Source: Brachybacterium saurashtrense
GTDB taxonomy: Bacteria; Actinomycetota; Actinomycetes; Actinomycetales; Dermabacteraceae
Direction: 5' to 3'
Assembly (NCBI RefSeq): GCF_003355475.1
Contig: NZ_CP031356.1
Span: forward strand, 2,976,001-3,040,000
DNA length: 64,000 nucleotides
Below the pieces are notes generated by a model. It was not told where the DNA came from. It made no database searches and saw only the letters and a program-made list of their open reading frames with translations. This document shows positions 49,661-57,732 of the stretch, one piece after another. Positions within the stretch are counted from its first letter, which is position 1, and the number at the start of each line of letters is the position of its first letter. The position numbers and the translations under genes are program-made.

Positions 49661-50623
49661 ATGCAGTACGCACAGCTCGGACGCACCGGAGCGACCGTCT
49701 CCCGGCTCGTCCTCGGCACCATGAACTTCGGCCCGCACACCTCGGAGGAGGACTCCTTCGCGATCATGGATCGCGCCCTCGAGCAGGGCGTGACCTTCGT
49801 CGACACCGCCAACGTGTACGGCGGGAAGGACCACAGGGGCCGCACCGAGGAGATCGTGGGGCGCTGGCTGGCGCGCACGGGGAAGCGCGACGAGATCGTG
49901 CTGGCCACCAAGGTGTTCGGCGAGATGGGGCCCGGGAAGAACGATCGCGGGCTCTCCGCCCTGAACATCCGCCGCGCGGTCGATGCGTCCCTGCGCCGCC
50001 TGCAGACGGACCACATCGACCTCTACCAGATGCACCACGTGGACCGCTCCGCACCCTGGGAGGAGATCTGGCAGGCGATGGACCTGCTGGTCGCGCAGGG
50101 GAAGATCAGCTACGTCGGCTCCTCGAACTTCGCTGGCTGGCACATCGCCCAGGCGAACGAGACCGCCTCCCGCCGCGGCTCGCTGCGGCTCGTCTCCGAG
50201 CAGTCGCTGTACAACCTCCTCTCCCGCTCGATCGAGCTCGAGGTGCTGCCGGCGGCCGAGCACTACGGGCTCGGCGTGATCCCCTGGTCCCCGCTGTCCG
50301 GCGGGAAGCTCGGCGGGCGGCGGGAGGACGGCGTGCGCCGCCGCGCCGCCGACCGCCGCCACGACCCCGCCGATCTCACCGAGCAGCTGGAGCGGTGGGA
50401 GACGTTCTGCGAGGAGCGCGACCTCACCCCCGGGCAGGCGGCGCTCGCCTGGCTGCTGCACCGCCCGGGCGTGCTGGGGCCGATCATTGGCCCGCGCACC
50501 ATGGAGCAGCTGGACTCCGCGATCGAGGCGGTCGACATCGTGCTCTCCGAGGAGGACCTCGCCGCGCTCGACGAGATCTTCCCCGGCCCGGGCGGCCCGG
50601 CCCCGGAGGCGTACGCCTGGTGA
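49661..50623 (+). CDS. Aldo-keto reductase
   Basis: NADPH-dependent reductase of 320 residues (YajO/YccK-type AKR). Catalytic tetrad residues are in FVDTANVYGG (Asp, Tyr), VLATKVFG (Lys) and IDLYQMHHVDR (His). QGKISYVGSSNFAGWHIAQAN and the C-terminal cofactor block GPIIGPRTMEQLDSAIEAV are standard. ATG with a GGAG-rich region upstream. The fusion gene ends 118 bp upstream; convergent with a VOC gene. Confidence 0.93.
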   Translation: MQYAQLGRTGATVSRLVLGTMNFGPHTSEEDSFAIMDRALEQGVTFVDTANVYGGKDHRGRTEEIVGRWLARTGKRDEIVLATKVFGEMGPGKNDRGLSALNIRRAVDASLRRLQTDHIDLYQMHHVDRSAPWEEIWQAMDLLVAQGKISYVGSSNFAGWHIAQANETASRRGSLRLVSEQSLYNLLSRSIELEVLPAAEHYGLGVIPWSPLSGGKLGGRREDGVRRRAADRRHDPADLTEQLERWETFCEERDLTPGQAALAWLLHRPGVLGPIIGPRTMEQLDSAIEAVDIVLSEEDLAALDEIFPGPGGPAPEAYAW

Positions 50624-50630
50624 CGACCCC

Positions 50631-51041
50631 TCACCCCACCAGCAGGCAGAAGGGGTGGCCCTCGGGGTCGGCGAGGACGCAGAGCGGCTCGTCGGGCACC
50701 TGGGTGCGGTCCATGAGCACCCGGGCGCCGAGCGCCTCGGCGCGCTCGCGCTGCAGCTCCAGCTCGGCGGCGTCCGGAACCCGGAAGTCCATGTGCAGCT
50801 GCATCGGCACCTCCTCGCTGGGCCAGGTCGAGGGGCGCAGGTCGGCTTTTCCCTGGATCGCGAGGACGCGCTGGTCGCGGGAGTCCAGGAGCACGAGCCA
50901 GTCCTCGTCGTCGGGCGCGGGCGGGGCGGGAGGCTCGTCCCCGGGCCGGTAGTGCAGCCCCAGCAGCTCGCGGTAGAACTCGGCGAGGGCGCGCGGGTCA
51001 CGGGCGTCGATCGCGGTGTGGAGCAGCTCGGGGTGGGTCAT
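50631..51041 (-). CDS. VOC-family protein
   Basis: Glyoxalase-fold protein of 136 residues: HTAIDARDPRALAEFYRELLGLHYRPGDEPP, then LHMDFRVPDAAELELQRERAEALGARVLMDRTQVPDEPLCVLADPEGHPFCLLVG. This is the glyoxalase_6-type layout of many actinobacterial VOC proteins with an LH(M/L)DFxV centre. Function not known. ATG at 51039-51041; the open frame further upstream is unrelated. Ends 7 bp from the aldo-keto reductase stop on the other strand. Confidence 0.83.
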   Translation of the reverse strand: MTHPELLHTAIDARDPRALAEFYRELLGLHYRPGDEPPAPPAPDDEDWLVLLDSRDQRVLAIQGKADLRPSTWPSEEVPMQLHMDFRVPDAAELELQRERAEALGARVLMDRTQVPDEPLCVLADPEGHPFCLLVG

Positions 51042-51226
51042 CACGGCCTCCTGGTCGGTGCCGTCACGGTAGACCTCCTGCGTCGGGGCCGCCAGAGTCA
51101 CATGATCGGGGCACGAGCGTCTCGACGACCTTGCGTCGTCCCCATGAGGACCAGGCCGAGAGGGGCAGGGCGCGTGCGACAGCAAGCACGTCCGCTCGGG
51201 CGGGACCCGACCAGGGGACGACCTAC

Positions 51227-52087
51227 TCACCCACGCTGAGCGCTCTGGTCCGCAAGTTGCTCGGCAATGCTGCGCGGCTCTCTGCCGAGCAGTCGCGAGA
51301 GCGACGGATCGGGGTGCGAGAAGTGACCGCTGCGCGTCGCCTGGAACATCGAGAGGGTGAAGCGGGCGACCTGCTCGGGGACTCCGTTCGCGATCTCGCC
51401 GGCAATCCATCCGTTGTCGTCGACGGCGACGCGTTCGACGGGGCGCCCGGACAGGTCGGACGCCGCGGCGGCGAAGTCGGCGAGGGTGATCGGCGTCGTC
51501 AGGGTCAGGTCCACCGGGCCATCGGGCTGCGCATCGCTGGTGAGGATCGCAGCTGCAGCTTCCGCGGCGTCCCGACGATCGACCCAGGAGAACGGCCCGT
51601 CGGCGGGTTTGGCGATCACCCCCGTCTCCCGCCATGGCCCGAGCAGCTGATCGAGGTCACCGTAGAAGCCGTTGCGCAGAGCGGTCCACGCAGCGCCGGA
51701 TGCCGCGAGGTGCTGCTCCGTGGCGGCATGGATCGCCAGCGGCGGATAGGGAGTGTCGACACCGGCACCGTGCGAGCTCGTGTAGAGGATCCTCTTCGTC
51801 CCGACATCGATCCCTGCATCGATCGCGGCACGGTGCTGCGCGACGACATCGGCGCTGAGGTCGCTCGAGGAGACGAGCAGCACCTGCTCTGCGTCCGCGA
51901 AGGAATCACGGAGGGCGTCGGGATCGTCGTAGCTCCCCTGCCGCACACGGACTCCCCGATCCGCCAGATGCTGGGCGCGGCGAGGGTCTCGCACACTGAC
52001 TCCGATGTCGCTCGGGGAGACACGCTGGAGAAGCTGTTCGACAGTGGCTCCGTTGAGCACACCTGTCGCTCCGGTCACGATGATCAC
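51227..52087 (-). CDS. NmrA-like NAD(P)-binding protein
   Basis: Rossmann-fold protein of 286 residues of the NmrA/QorB family: IIVTGATGVLNGATVEQLL, VSVRDPRRAQHLADRGVRVRQGSYDDPDALRDSFADAEQVLLVSS, RILYTSSHGAGVDTP, GPFSWVDRRDAAEAAAAILTS. The glycine motif is GATGVLNG, one residue longer than the usual GATGxLG. GTG at 52085-52087 begins the domain precisely; earlier starts add an unrelated segment. Divergent from a TetR gene whose operator lies between. Confidence 0.85.
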   Translation of the reverse strand: MIIVTGATGVLNGATVEQLLQRVSPSDIGVSVRDPRRAQHLADRGVRVRQGSYDDPDALRDSFADAEQVLLVSSSDLSADVVAQHRAAIDAGIDVGTKRILYTSSHGAGVDTPYPPLAIHAATEQHLAASGAAWTALRNGFYGDLDQLLGPWRETGVIAKPADGPFSWVDRRDAAEAAAAILTSDAQPDGPVDLTLTTPITLADFAAAASDLSGRPVERVAVDDNGWIAGEIANGVPEQVARFTLSMFQATRSGHFSHPDPSLSRLLGREPRSIAEQLADQSAQRG

Positions 52088-52184
52088 GATGATGCCCTTT
52101 CGTCGAGGTGGCGACAGCGAGTGCCGGCGGACCATAACTTGACCATGCGAGTCACTTTTCTGTCAGCTAGCCTCGTGCAGGATC

Positions 52185-52209
52185 TTGACCCCCTTGGTCA
52201 ACTTATCGT
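52185..52209 (+). promoter_or_regulatory. TetR operator (TTGACC-N5-GGTCAA) and -10 element
   Basis: TTGACC (52185-52190) and GGTCAA (52196-52201) form a perfect inverted repeat with a 5-nt spacer, followed by the -10 TATCGT (52204-52209) that ends 6 nt before the GTG at 52216. A second half-site TTGACC lies about 50 bp upstream, before the NmrA-like gene, so the regulator may bind both promoters. Confidence 0.7.
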
Positions 52210-52215
52210 GCCCCC

Positions 52216-52824
52216 GTGAAAGGTGCTGCTGAGATGCCCGCTTCGTCGAACCTCCGCGCGGACGCACGTCGGAACGTCGAGCTGATCCGCGCCGCTGCGG
52301 TGGAGGTGTTCCGCGAGCGCGGCCTCTCGGCGCCGCTCGAGGATGTCGCGTCCGCCGCCCGCGTGAGCAAGGCCACCATCTTCAATCGTTTCGGCGGCAG
52401 GCTCGGCCTGATCGACTCGGTCATCGACGCGGTCGTGGCGGCCGAGCTGCTCAGCACCATCGACGACGCCCGATCGATCGGGGGCATCGGCATGCGAGTC
52501 CGCGCTTACGTCCGAGCACTTCGAGACCTGCAGTACTCGCTGCCCGCGGTCAACGATGTCCTGCTGCAGGAGTTCCCGGAGTCGGAACCGCTCATGGCGC
52601 TCTGCCGCGCGGGGGACGCCTTCCATGCCGAGCTCGTCACGGAAGGCCACGCCGCCGGCATCCTGGCCCCCGGAATGACGGCCGGTGACTTCCAGGCACT
52701 GGCGATGGACAACGCGACCGCCCTGAAGCACGGCCGTTTCCGACCCTCGCGCGAGGAGTACGACCGCAGGACGGGCTTCGTCCTCGGCGGGATCTGCAGG
52801 TCGCCGAACTCCGACGCGCAGTGA
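52216..52824 (+). CDS. TetR-family regulator
   Basis: Repressor of 202 residues. HTH: RNVELIRAAAVEVFRERGLSAPLEDVASAARVSKATIFNRFGGRLGLIDSVI; the C-terminal half is helical with an unknown ligand (DVLLQEFPESEPLMALCRAGDAFHAEL). GTG start supported by the leaderless -10 element. Divergent from the NmrA-like gene, its probable target, and convergent with another TetR gene 12 bp away. Confidence 0.88.
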   Translation: MKGAAEMPASSNLRADARRNVELIRAAAVEVFRERGLSAPLEDVASAARVSKATIFNRFGGRLGLIDSVIDAVVAAELLSTIDDARSIGGIGMRVRAYVRALRDLQYSLPAVNDVLLQEFPESEPLMALCRAGDAFHAELVTEGHAAGILAPGMTAGDFQALAMDNATALKHGRFRPSREEYDRRTGFVLGGICRSPNSDAQ

Positions 52825-52836
52825 CGGCCTCGCCGC

Positions 52837-53508
52837 TCAGGGACGACGATGCGTGATGCCCTCCAGAAGGGTGTCGAGCGCCCAGCGGTGGCGCTCCTCG
52901 GGAGTTCCCTGCGTGAACGTCGCCGTGCCGAACGCAGCGAGCGTCGAATGCCGCTCGGGGTCCGCCGAAGCGAGAGCCGCGGCGAGCTCACCGATCTCCT
53001 GGCCAGTGCCTGAGGAGCGCGCAGCCCACTCCGCTGCCGTGATGCTCGCGTGCTGGAGCAGGAGGTCGATGCCCCATGCCGCGGACTTCTCGTCGAGGCC
53101 GGCGGTGCGGAGCAGTCGCAGGAGCACGTCGATGAGGCTGAGGTAGTGAGGGCCTTCGGGCCACACGAACATCGCAGAACGGGCGAGGTTCCCGTGCACG
53201 GTGAGGAGGCCGATGTAGTCCGCGATCAGTCGATGGAGACGCTCGCGCCAGGGCTCGTCGCCGTCCCACGTGAGGTCGAGGTCTGCAAGCAGTCCGTCGA
53301 CGAGGAGGGCGTGCAGCACAGTCACGTTCTTCACGTAGACGTAGAGCGATGCGGGCCCCGTGTCGAGCTCGTCGGCGACGCGCCGAATCGTCAACTTCTC
53401 CGCGCCATCGCGTTCGAGAACCCGCAGCGCCGCCTCGACGATCGCCTCCCGTGAGAGCGCTGGCTTCGCAGGGCGCTCCCGCCTGCTGGTGGGTGCACGA
53501 GTCGCCAT
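52837..53508 (-). CDS. TetR/AcrR-family regulator (TetR_C type) of a drug exporter
   Basis: Repressor of 223 residues. HTH: LSREAIVEAALRVLERDGAEKLTIRRVADELDTGPASLYVYVKNVTVLHALLVDGLL, the GPASLYVYV recognition helix typical of TetR class regulators; the C-terminal domain resembles TetR_C (RLIADYIGLLTVHGNLARSAM). ATG at 53506-53508 has a TAGAGT -10 element 7 nt upstream. Divergent from an MFS drug exporter with a palindrome between, so a classical TetR-efflux pair. Confidence 0.9.
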   Translation of the reverse strand: MATRAPTSRRERPAKPALSREAIVEAALRVLERDGAEKLTIRRVADELDTGPASLYVYVKNVTVLHALLVDGLLADLDLTWDGDEPWRERLHRLIADYIGLLTVHGNLARSAMFVWPEGPHYLSLIDVLLRLLRTAGLDEKSAAWGIDLLLQHASITAAEWAARSSGTGQEIGELAAALASADPERHSTLAAFGTATFTQGTPEERHRWALDTLLEGITHRRP

Positions 53509-53515
53509 GCCTCCG

Positions 53516-53561
53516 ACTCTACCAAACGACGATCTTGATCGTTACGAACGTGTTCGTTACG
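53516..53561. promoter_or_regulatory. Divergent tetR/MFS control region with palindrome
   Basis: CGTTACGAAC (53540-53549) and GTTCGTTACG (53552-53561) flank a 2-nt centre; 9 of 10 arm positions pair. TAGAGT (minus strand, 53516-53521) is the -10 of the tetR gene, 7 nt before its ATG. Additional GTTCGTT half sites continue downstream. TetR binding here would control both divergent genes. Confidence 0.7.
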
Positions 53562-53593
53562 ATCGCGTTCGTTCTCATTCGACAGGAGGCCCT

Positions 53594-55003
53594 ATGTCCA
53601 CGCATACCGAAGCACCACCACTGTCCGCACGAGCCGTCTGGATCACCCTGGTCGTCGTCGTCCTCGCCGATGCGATGGACCTGATGGACGCCACGATCGC
53701 CAACGTCGCCGCCCCCTCGATCGTGAGAGAGCTCGGCGTGAACGAGAACGTGATCCCGTGGCTCGGCGCGTCCTACGCGCTCGCACTGGGCTCACTGCTC
53801 GTCCTGGGCGGGCGCATCGGCGACAGGTTCGGTCAGCGCCACACATTTCTCGTGGGGATGATCGGCTTCATCATCGCCTCCGCACTCGCGGGGTTCGCAC
53901 CCTCTGCCGGCGTTCTGATCGCCGCTCGAGTCGTGCAGGGAGCATTCGGCGCTCTGCTCATCCCGCAGGGCATGGCGATCATGGCGGCCACGTTCCCGAA
54001 GCCCATGCTGCAGAAGGCATTCGCGGTGTTCGCGCCGATGCTCGGGGTCTTCGCGGTCGCCGGACCGGTCCTCGGCGGCATCATCATCGACGCGGACCTG
54101 TTCGGGTTGGGGTGGCGACCGATCTTCCTCCTCAACATCGTCCTCGGCGGGGTCGCCCTGGTCCTCGCCCTCAGATACCTGCCGACGGTTCCCGCGCACC
54201 GATCGACCCGTATCGATCTGCTCGGCAGCGTGCTGCTCGCCCTCGCCTTGTTCGGGCTGATGTTCGGGCTCGTGACCGGATCCTCCGACGGATGGAACGG
54301 GCTCACGATCGGCAGTGCGGTGGTCGGGGTGGCGCTCCTGGCGCTCTTCGGGTGGCGGCAGGCTCGCGCCGACGAGCCGCTCCTCCCGCGCAGCCTGCTC
54401 GTCAACCGGGGCTTCACCTCCGGCCTCGTCGTGGGTCTGTGCGTCTTCGCGAGCTTCAGCGGTCTGATGTATGTCATCAGCCTCTTCTTCCAGCTCGGCC
54501 TCGGCTACACCCCGACGGAAGCCTCACTGAACCTGATCCCGCTCACCATCGGCATCATGATCGGCTCAGGCATCGCGAATGCCCTGATCCTGACGCTCGG
54601 TCGGCGGCTCGTACTCATCGGTATGCTCACCACCATCCTCGGGACGGGCGCGCTGCTCCTCGTCGTCCTCGGCTCCGGGGTTCAGGTGCCCTGGTGGCAG
54701 AACCTCATCGCCACCAGCATCATCGGGATCGCCGCAGGAATCAGCTTCAACTCCGTCTTCAACACCGCCCTCGGCAATCTGAAGCCCGAGGAAGCCGGCT
54801 CGGCCAGCGGCTCCCTCAGCGCGATCCAGCAGGTCGCGAACGGCATCGGCTCGGCACTCGTCACCACCATCTTCATCGGCACTCTCGCGGGCGGAGCCGT
54901 CACCGCGATGACGACCACGCTCGTCGTCATCCTCGCCGTCGCCGTACTGTGCCTCCTCGCCGTGCCGCTCCTCCCGCGCCGGGCGGTGGCCATGGAGGGC
55001 TAG
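53594..55003 (+). CDS. DHA2-family MFS drug exporter (EmrB/QacA type)
   Basis: Fourteen-helix antiporter of 469 residues. Motif A in LGGRIGDRFGQRHTFLVGM, motif C-like GVFAVAGPVLGGIIIDADLFGLGWRPIFLLN, and a first helix with ADAMDLMDATIANVAAPSI, all characteristic of DHA2 multidrug exporters. ATG with AGGAGG 8 nt upstream. Divergent from the TetR regulator; palindrome between. Substrate spectrum unknown. Confidence 0.93.
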   Translation: MSTHTEAPPLSARAVWITLVVVVLADAMDLMDATIANVAAPSIVRELGVNENVIPWLGASYALALGSLLVLGGRIGDRFGQRHTFLVGMIGFIIASALAGFAPSAGVLIAARVVQGAFGALLIPQGMAIMAATFPKPMLQKAFAVFAPMLGVFAVAGPVLGGIIIDADLFGLGWRPIFLLNIVLGGVALVLALRYLPTVPAHRSTRIDLLGSVLLALALFGLMFGLVTGSSDGWNGLTIGSAVVGVALLALFGWRQARADEPLLPRSLLVNRGFTSGLVVGLCVFASFSGLMYVISLFFQLGLGYTPTEASLNLIPLTIGIMIGSGIANALILTLGRRLVLIGMLTTILGTGALLLVVLGSGVQVPWWQNLIATSIIGIAAGISFNSVFNTALGNLKPEEAGSASGSLSAIQQVANGIGSALVTTIFIGTLAGGAVTAMTTTLVVILAVAVLCLLAVPLLPRRAVAMEG

Positions 55004-55265
55004 CGTTCCCGCCGGACGATGTCGTACGAGGGTCCGGTCGATACCGCGAGTGCCGGCCATTCGCGGCGAAGGATCGGCCTTCTGGCTCCGTACCCGATCG
55101 CGCTTGATCGTCGAGTGGAAGACCTGTGGCCGCACAACTGCGCGGAACGCTCCCGACCGTCGCAGTGCCAATGTCCGGCCGGCGCATCGCCGTCGCCCTC
55201 CTCCGGGCCGACATCCACCGCACGGCTCGCATCGGGCGGTCCGGGCGCGTCATGACGTCTCCCGG
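55004..55265. other. Gap without gene downstream of the DHA2 exporter
   Basis: No credible coding frame. It lies between an exporter stop and the 3' end of the decayed amidohydrolase and shows no hairpin with T-tract. Confidence 0.5.
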
Positions 55266-56160
55266 TCAGCCGCGCTCGACGATCCGCCCGCCCTTGGGGA
55301 TGGTCGTGAACGCCTCTTCGGGCCGGGCGATCAGCGACAGGTCGGCGAGCGGGTCGCCGTCGGCGAGGATCAGGTCCGCGATGGCGCCCTGCCGCGTGGC
55401 GAGCCGCGCGTCGAAGACGCGTGTCGGTCCCGAACGCGACCTTGACACCGTGGGAGGGGGCGAGCTCGTCGGCGCGGTCCGTGCCGGCGACCATGGCCAG
55501 CTGCTTGTCCCTGTTCGGACCGGTCATCGGCACGGCGTCCTCGTCGTCCAGGAACGGCTGCAGGCACCACCACACGTCGTGCTCGGCGAGCAGCTCGGCG
55601 GTCGCCCGGTCGATCAGCTGGCCGTGCTCGATGCAGCGCACCCCCGCCTCGACGGCCATCCGGATCGCCCGCGGGGTGTACGCGTTGACCGTGACGTAGG
55701 TGCCCCAGTTCTCCGCGGCCGAGACCGCCGCCTGCATCTCGGCGACCGCGTACTGGGAGACGTCCCGCGGATCATAGTGGGACGCGACCCCTCCTCCGGC
55801 CATGAGCTTCAGCTGCGACGCTCCCTGCCGGAGCACCTCCCGGGAGGCGCGCAGCACCTCGGCCTCGGCGTCGGCGATCGTCGCGACACCGAGCAGCTCG
55901 ATGTGACTGAGGTGGCCCGCCGCGCCGCGGGGGACCTCGTGCGGCAGCCGGAAGTCGCCATGCCCGCCGCGGTGGGAGTGATCGCAGTGATGGCGGTATG
56001 CCAGTGGGCATCGATCAGACCGGGGATCAGCGTCTTCCCGGTCCCGTCGAGCACCGTCTCGGTGGCGGGCGCCGATGACGGCGCACCACCCGACGGGAGG
56101 ATCGAGCGGATCGTGCCCTTTGCGATCTCGACGTCGTACGGCCCGGACGCTGGATCCTCG
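55266..56160 (-). pseudogene. Amidohydrolase, inactivated by frameshifts and internal deletions
   Basis: Pieces of one metal-dependent amidohydrolase (imidazolonepropionase-like) lie in three frames. N-terminal: DVEIAKGTIRSILPSGG and GTGKTLIPGLIDAHWHTAITA (HxH metal site). Middle: GGHGDFRLPHEVPRGAAGHLSHIELLGV, LKLMAGGGVASHYDPRDVSQY, YVTVNAYTPRAIRMAVEAGVRCIEHGQLID. C-terminal: FDARLATRQG directly joined to AIADLILADGDPLADLSLIARP. Frame changes are near 55970-55985 and 55418-55425, each with or near missing coding sequence, and the ATRQG/AIADL join near 55385 lacks about 45 residues found in intact homologues. No functional start remains. Confidence 0.85.
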
Positions 56161-56237
56161 GGGGTGTCCTCCTGCTCGCCGCCGGGGCGGGATGGGCGAT
56201 CTGGGAGGTGGGCCTCGGCGCGCTGTTCGGGGACTGA
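56142..56237 (+). pseudogene. C-terminal fragment of a membrane protein
   Basis: The frame WILGGVLLLAAGAGWAIWEVGLGALFGD ends in TGA at 56235-56237 and reads as one hydrophobic helix with the Trp/Gly pattern of a transmembrane terminus. It abuts, on the opposite strand, the 5' end of the broken amidohydrolase. The rest of the gene is absent, so it looks like a rearrangement scar. A chance hydrophobic frame is not excluded. Confidence 0.35.
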
Positions 56238-56313
56238 GCCGGGCGAGCGGCACCCGCCGAGGCTGCGCCAGAATCCGCTCGCCCTGCTCGAGCAGATGCC
56301 CGAGGATGCACTC

Positions 56314-56826
56314 ATGCCTCTCCCCGTCGTGCACCTCCGCCCCTGCCGCGCCGACGACCTCCAGCTCCTCGAGGCATGGGCGCCGACGGGGAACTCCCGC
56401 ACCCATGCCGCACGCTTCGCGCGACAGCAGGCCGGGACCAGCACCTACTACCTCGCCCACGCGCCGGGGCTCGCGGACGGGTTCGTGGGCTCGGCAGAGA
56501 TCCGCTGGGACGGGAACGCGAACCCCGAGGTGCCGCGCTGTCCGGAGGTGAACGGGCTGCAGGTGTGGCCGCAGGAGCTGCAGTCCCGCGGCATCGGCAG
56601 CGCGATGCTGGCTCTGCTCGAGCAGGAGGCGCGTGCCCGCGGCCACGCCGAGCTGGGCCTGGGTGTGGATTCCGACGGACCGCTGCCGCTCTACCTGCGG
56701 CTCGGCTACGTGGACACCGGCGTTCAGTACCTCGACCGCTACACGTGGATCGACGAGGACCATCACGAGCACCACGTCGCCGAGCCGTGCCGCTGGCTGA
56801 CCAATGACCTCGAGGCCCGGCGATGA
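56314..56826 (+). CDS. GNAT N-acetyltransferase
   Basis: Acyltransferase of 170 residues: VVHLRPCRADDLQLLEAWAPTGNSRTHAARFARQQAGTSTYYLAH, the acetyl-CoA region VWPQELQSRGIGSAMLALLEQEARARGHAELGLGVDSDG (QSRGIGS) and YLRLGYVDTGVQYLDRYTWIDEDHHEHHV. I chose the ATG at 56314, which has GAGGA 8 nt upstream, over one at 56296. Stop overlaps the kinase gene start (ATGA). The pair may form a drug-modifying operon. Confidence 0.85.
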   Translation: MPLPVVHLRPCRADDLQLLEAWAPTGNSRTHAARFARQQAGTSTYYLAHAPGLADGFVGSAEIRWDGNANPEVPRCPEVNGLQVWPQELQSRGIGSAMLALLEQEARARGHAELGLGVDSDGPLPLYLRLGYVDTGVQYLDRYTWIDEDHHEHHVAEPCRWLTNDLEARR

Positions 56827-57707
56827 TCACCGTCCCCGCCTCGTTCCGCGAGATGCCGCGCTGGTGGCACGACGCGGACGGCCGCACCTGGCTTGACCGC
56901 CTGCCCGCTCTGGCCGCGGCGCACGCCGCACGCTGGATCCTCACTCTCGATGGCCCGCCGCGTCACGGCTCGAACGCTCTGGTGGTGCCGGCGCGTCAGA
57001 GAGCACAGGCGGCGGTGCTCCGCCTCGCCCCGCCTGGCGATGACCTCAGCACCGAGGCCGCGGCGCTCCGCCACTGGGCCGGGCACGGCGTGGTCGAGCT
57101 GCTGGAGGTCGACGCGGACTCGGGCGCGATGCTGCTGGCGCGCCTCGATGCCGAGCGGTCCCTCCATGCGCTGCCGCCGCTCGAGGCGGCCGCGGTGCTC
57201 GGCCGGATCGCCCGCGACCTCGCGATCCCCGCGCCGCGCGATGCCCGTTCCACCCGCGACATCGCCGCCGAGGAGGCGGACGGCTTCGCCTCGCGTTGGT
57301 CCGCGCTCGGCGAGCCCGTGCCGCCCCGTCTGCTCGAGGCGGCGACCGCAGCGGCGCAGCGCCTCGCCGCTCGCGACCCGGGCGATCTCTCCGTCGACGG
57401 GGATCTGCACCACGGCCAGGTCCTCGCCGGCGGCCGACGGGACTGGACCGTCGTGGACCCGGTCCTGCTGCGCGGCGATCGGGAGTACGACCTCGGCCGG
57501 GTGCCGTAGACCCGCCTGAACGAGCTGCCCGCCGACGCCGACGTCCTCGCCGCGCTGGACGCCTTCGCCGCCGCCTGCGAGGTCCCGACCGACCGCGCCC
57601 GTGACTGGGTGCTGGTGCGGTCGATGTCCTACCTGCTGTGGGGCCTCGAGCAGGGCCTCACGATCGATCCGCCCCGGTGCCGTCGGCTGCTGGAGCTGCT
57701 GGGCTGA
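56823..57707 (+). pseudogene. Streptomycin/hydroxyurea kinase family gene, amber codon inside
   Basis: APH(6)/Hur-type kinase: MPRWWHDADGRTWLDRLPALAAAHAARW, DGPPRHGSNALVVPARQRAQAAVLRLAPPGDD, catalytic SVDGDLHHGQVLAGGRRDWTVVDPVLLRGDREYDLGRVP. At 57507-57509 a TAG follows GRVP where homologues have Trp, and the same frame continues to 57707 with TRLNELPADADVLAAL and SYLLWGLEQGLTIDPPRCRRLLELL, the expected C-terminus. The 228-residue product lacks the last 66 residues. The core catalytic motifs precede the stop, so residual function cannot be excluded; a sequencing error (TGG to TAG) is also possible. Confidence 0.8.
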
Positions 57708-57732
57708 ACGGCAGCGCCTCAGCGCGCCCCCG

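Noticed and set aside
55126-56313. Long rightward open frame leading into the GNAT gene at 56314
   Set aside because: It is antisense to the amidohydrolase relics, which have recognisable motifs on the other strand.
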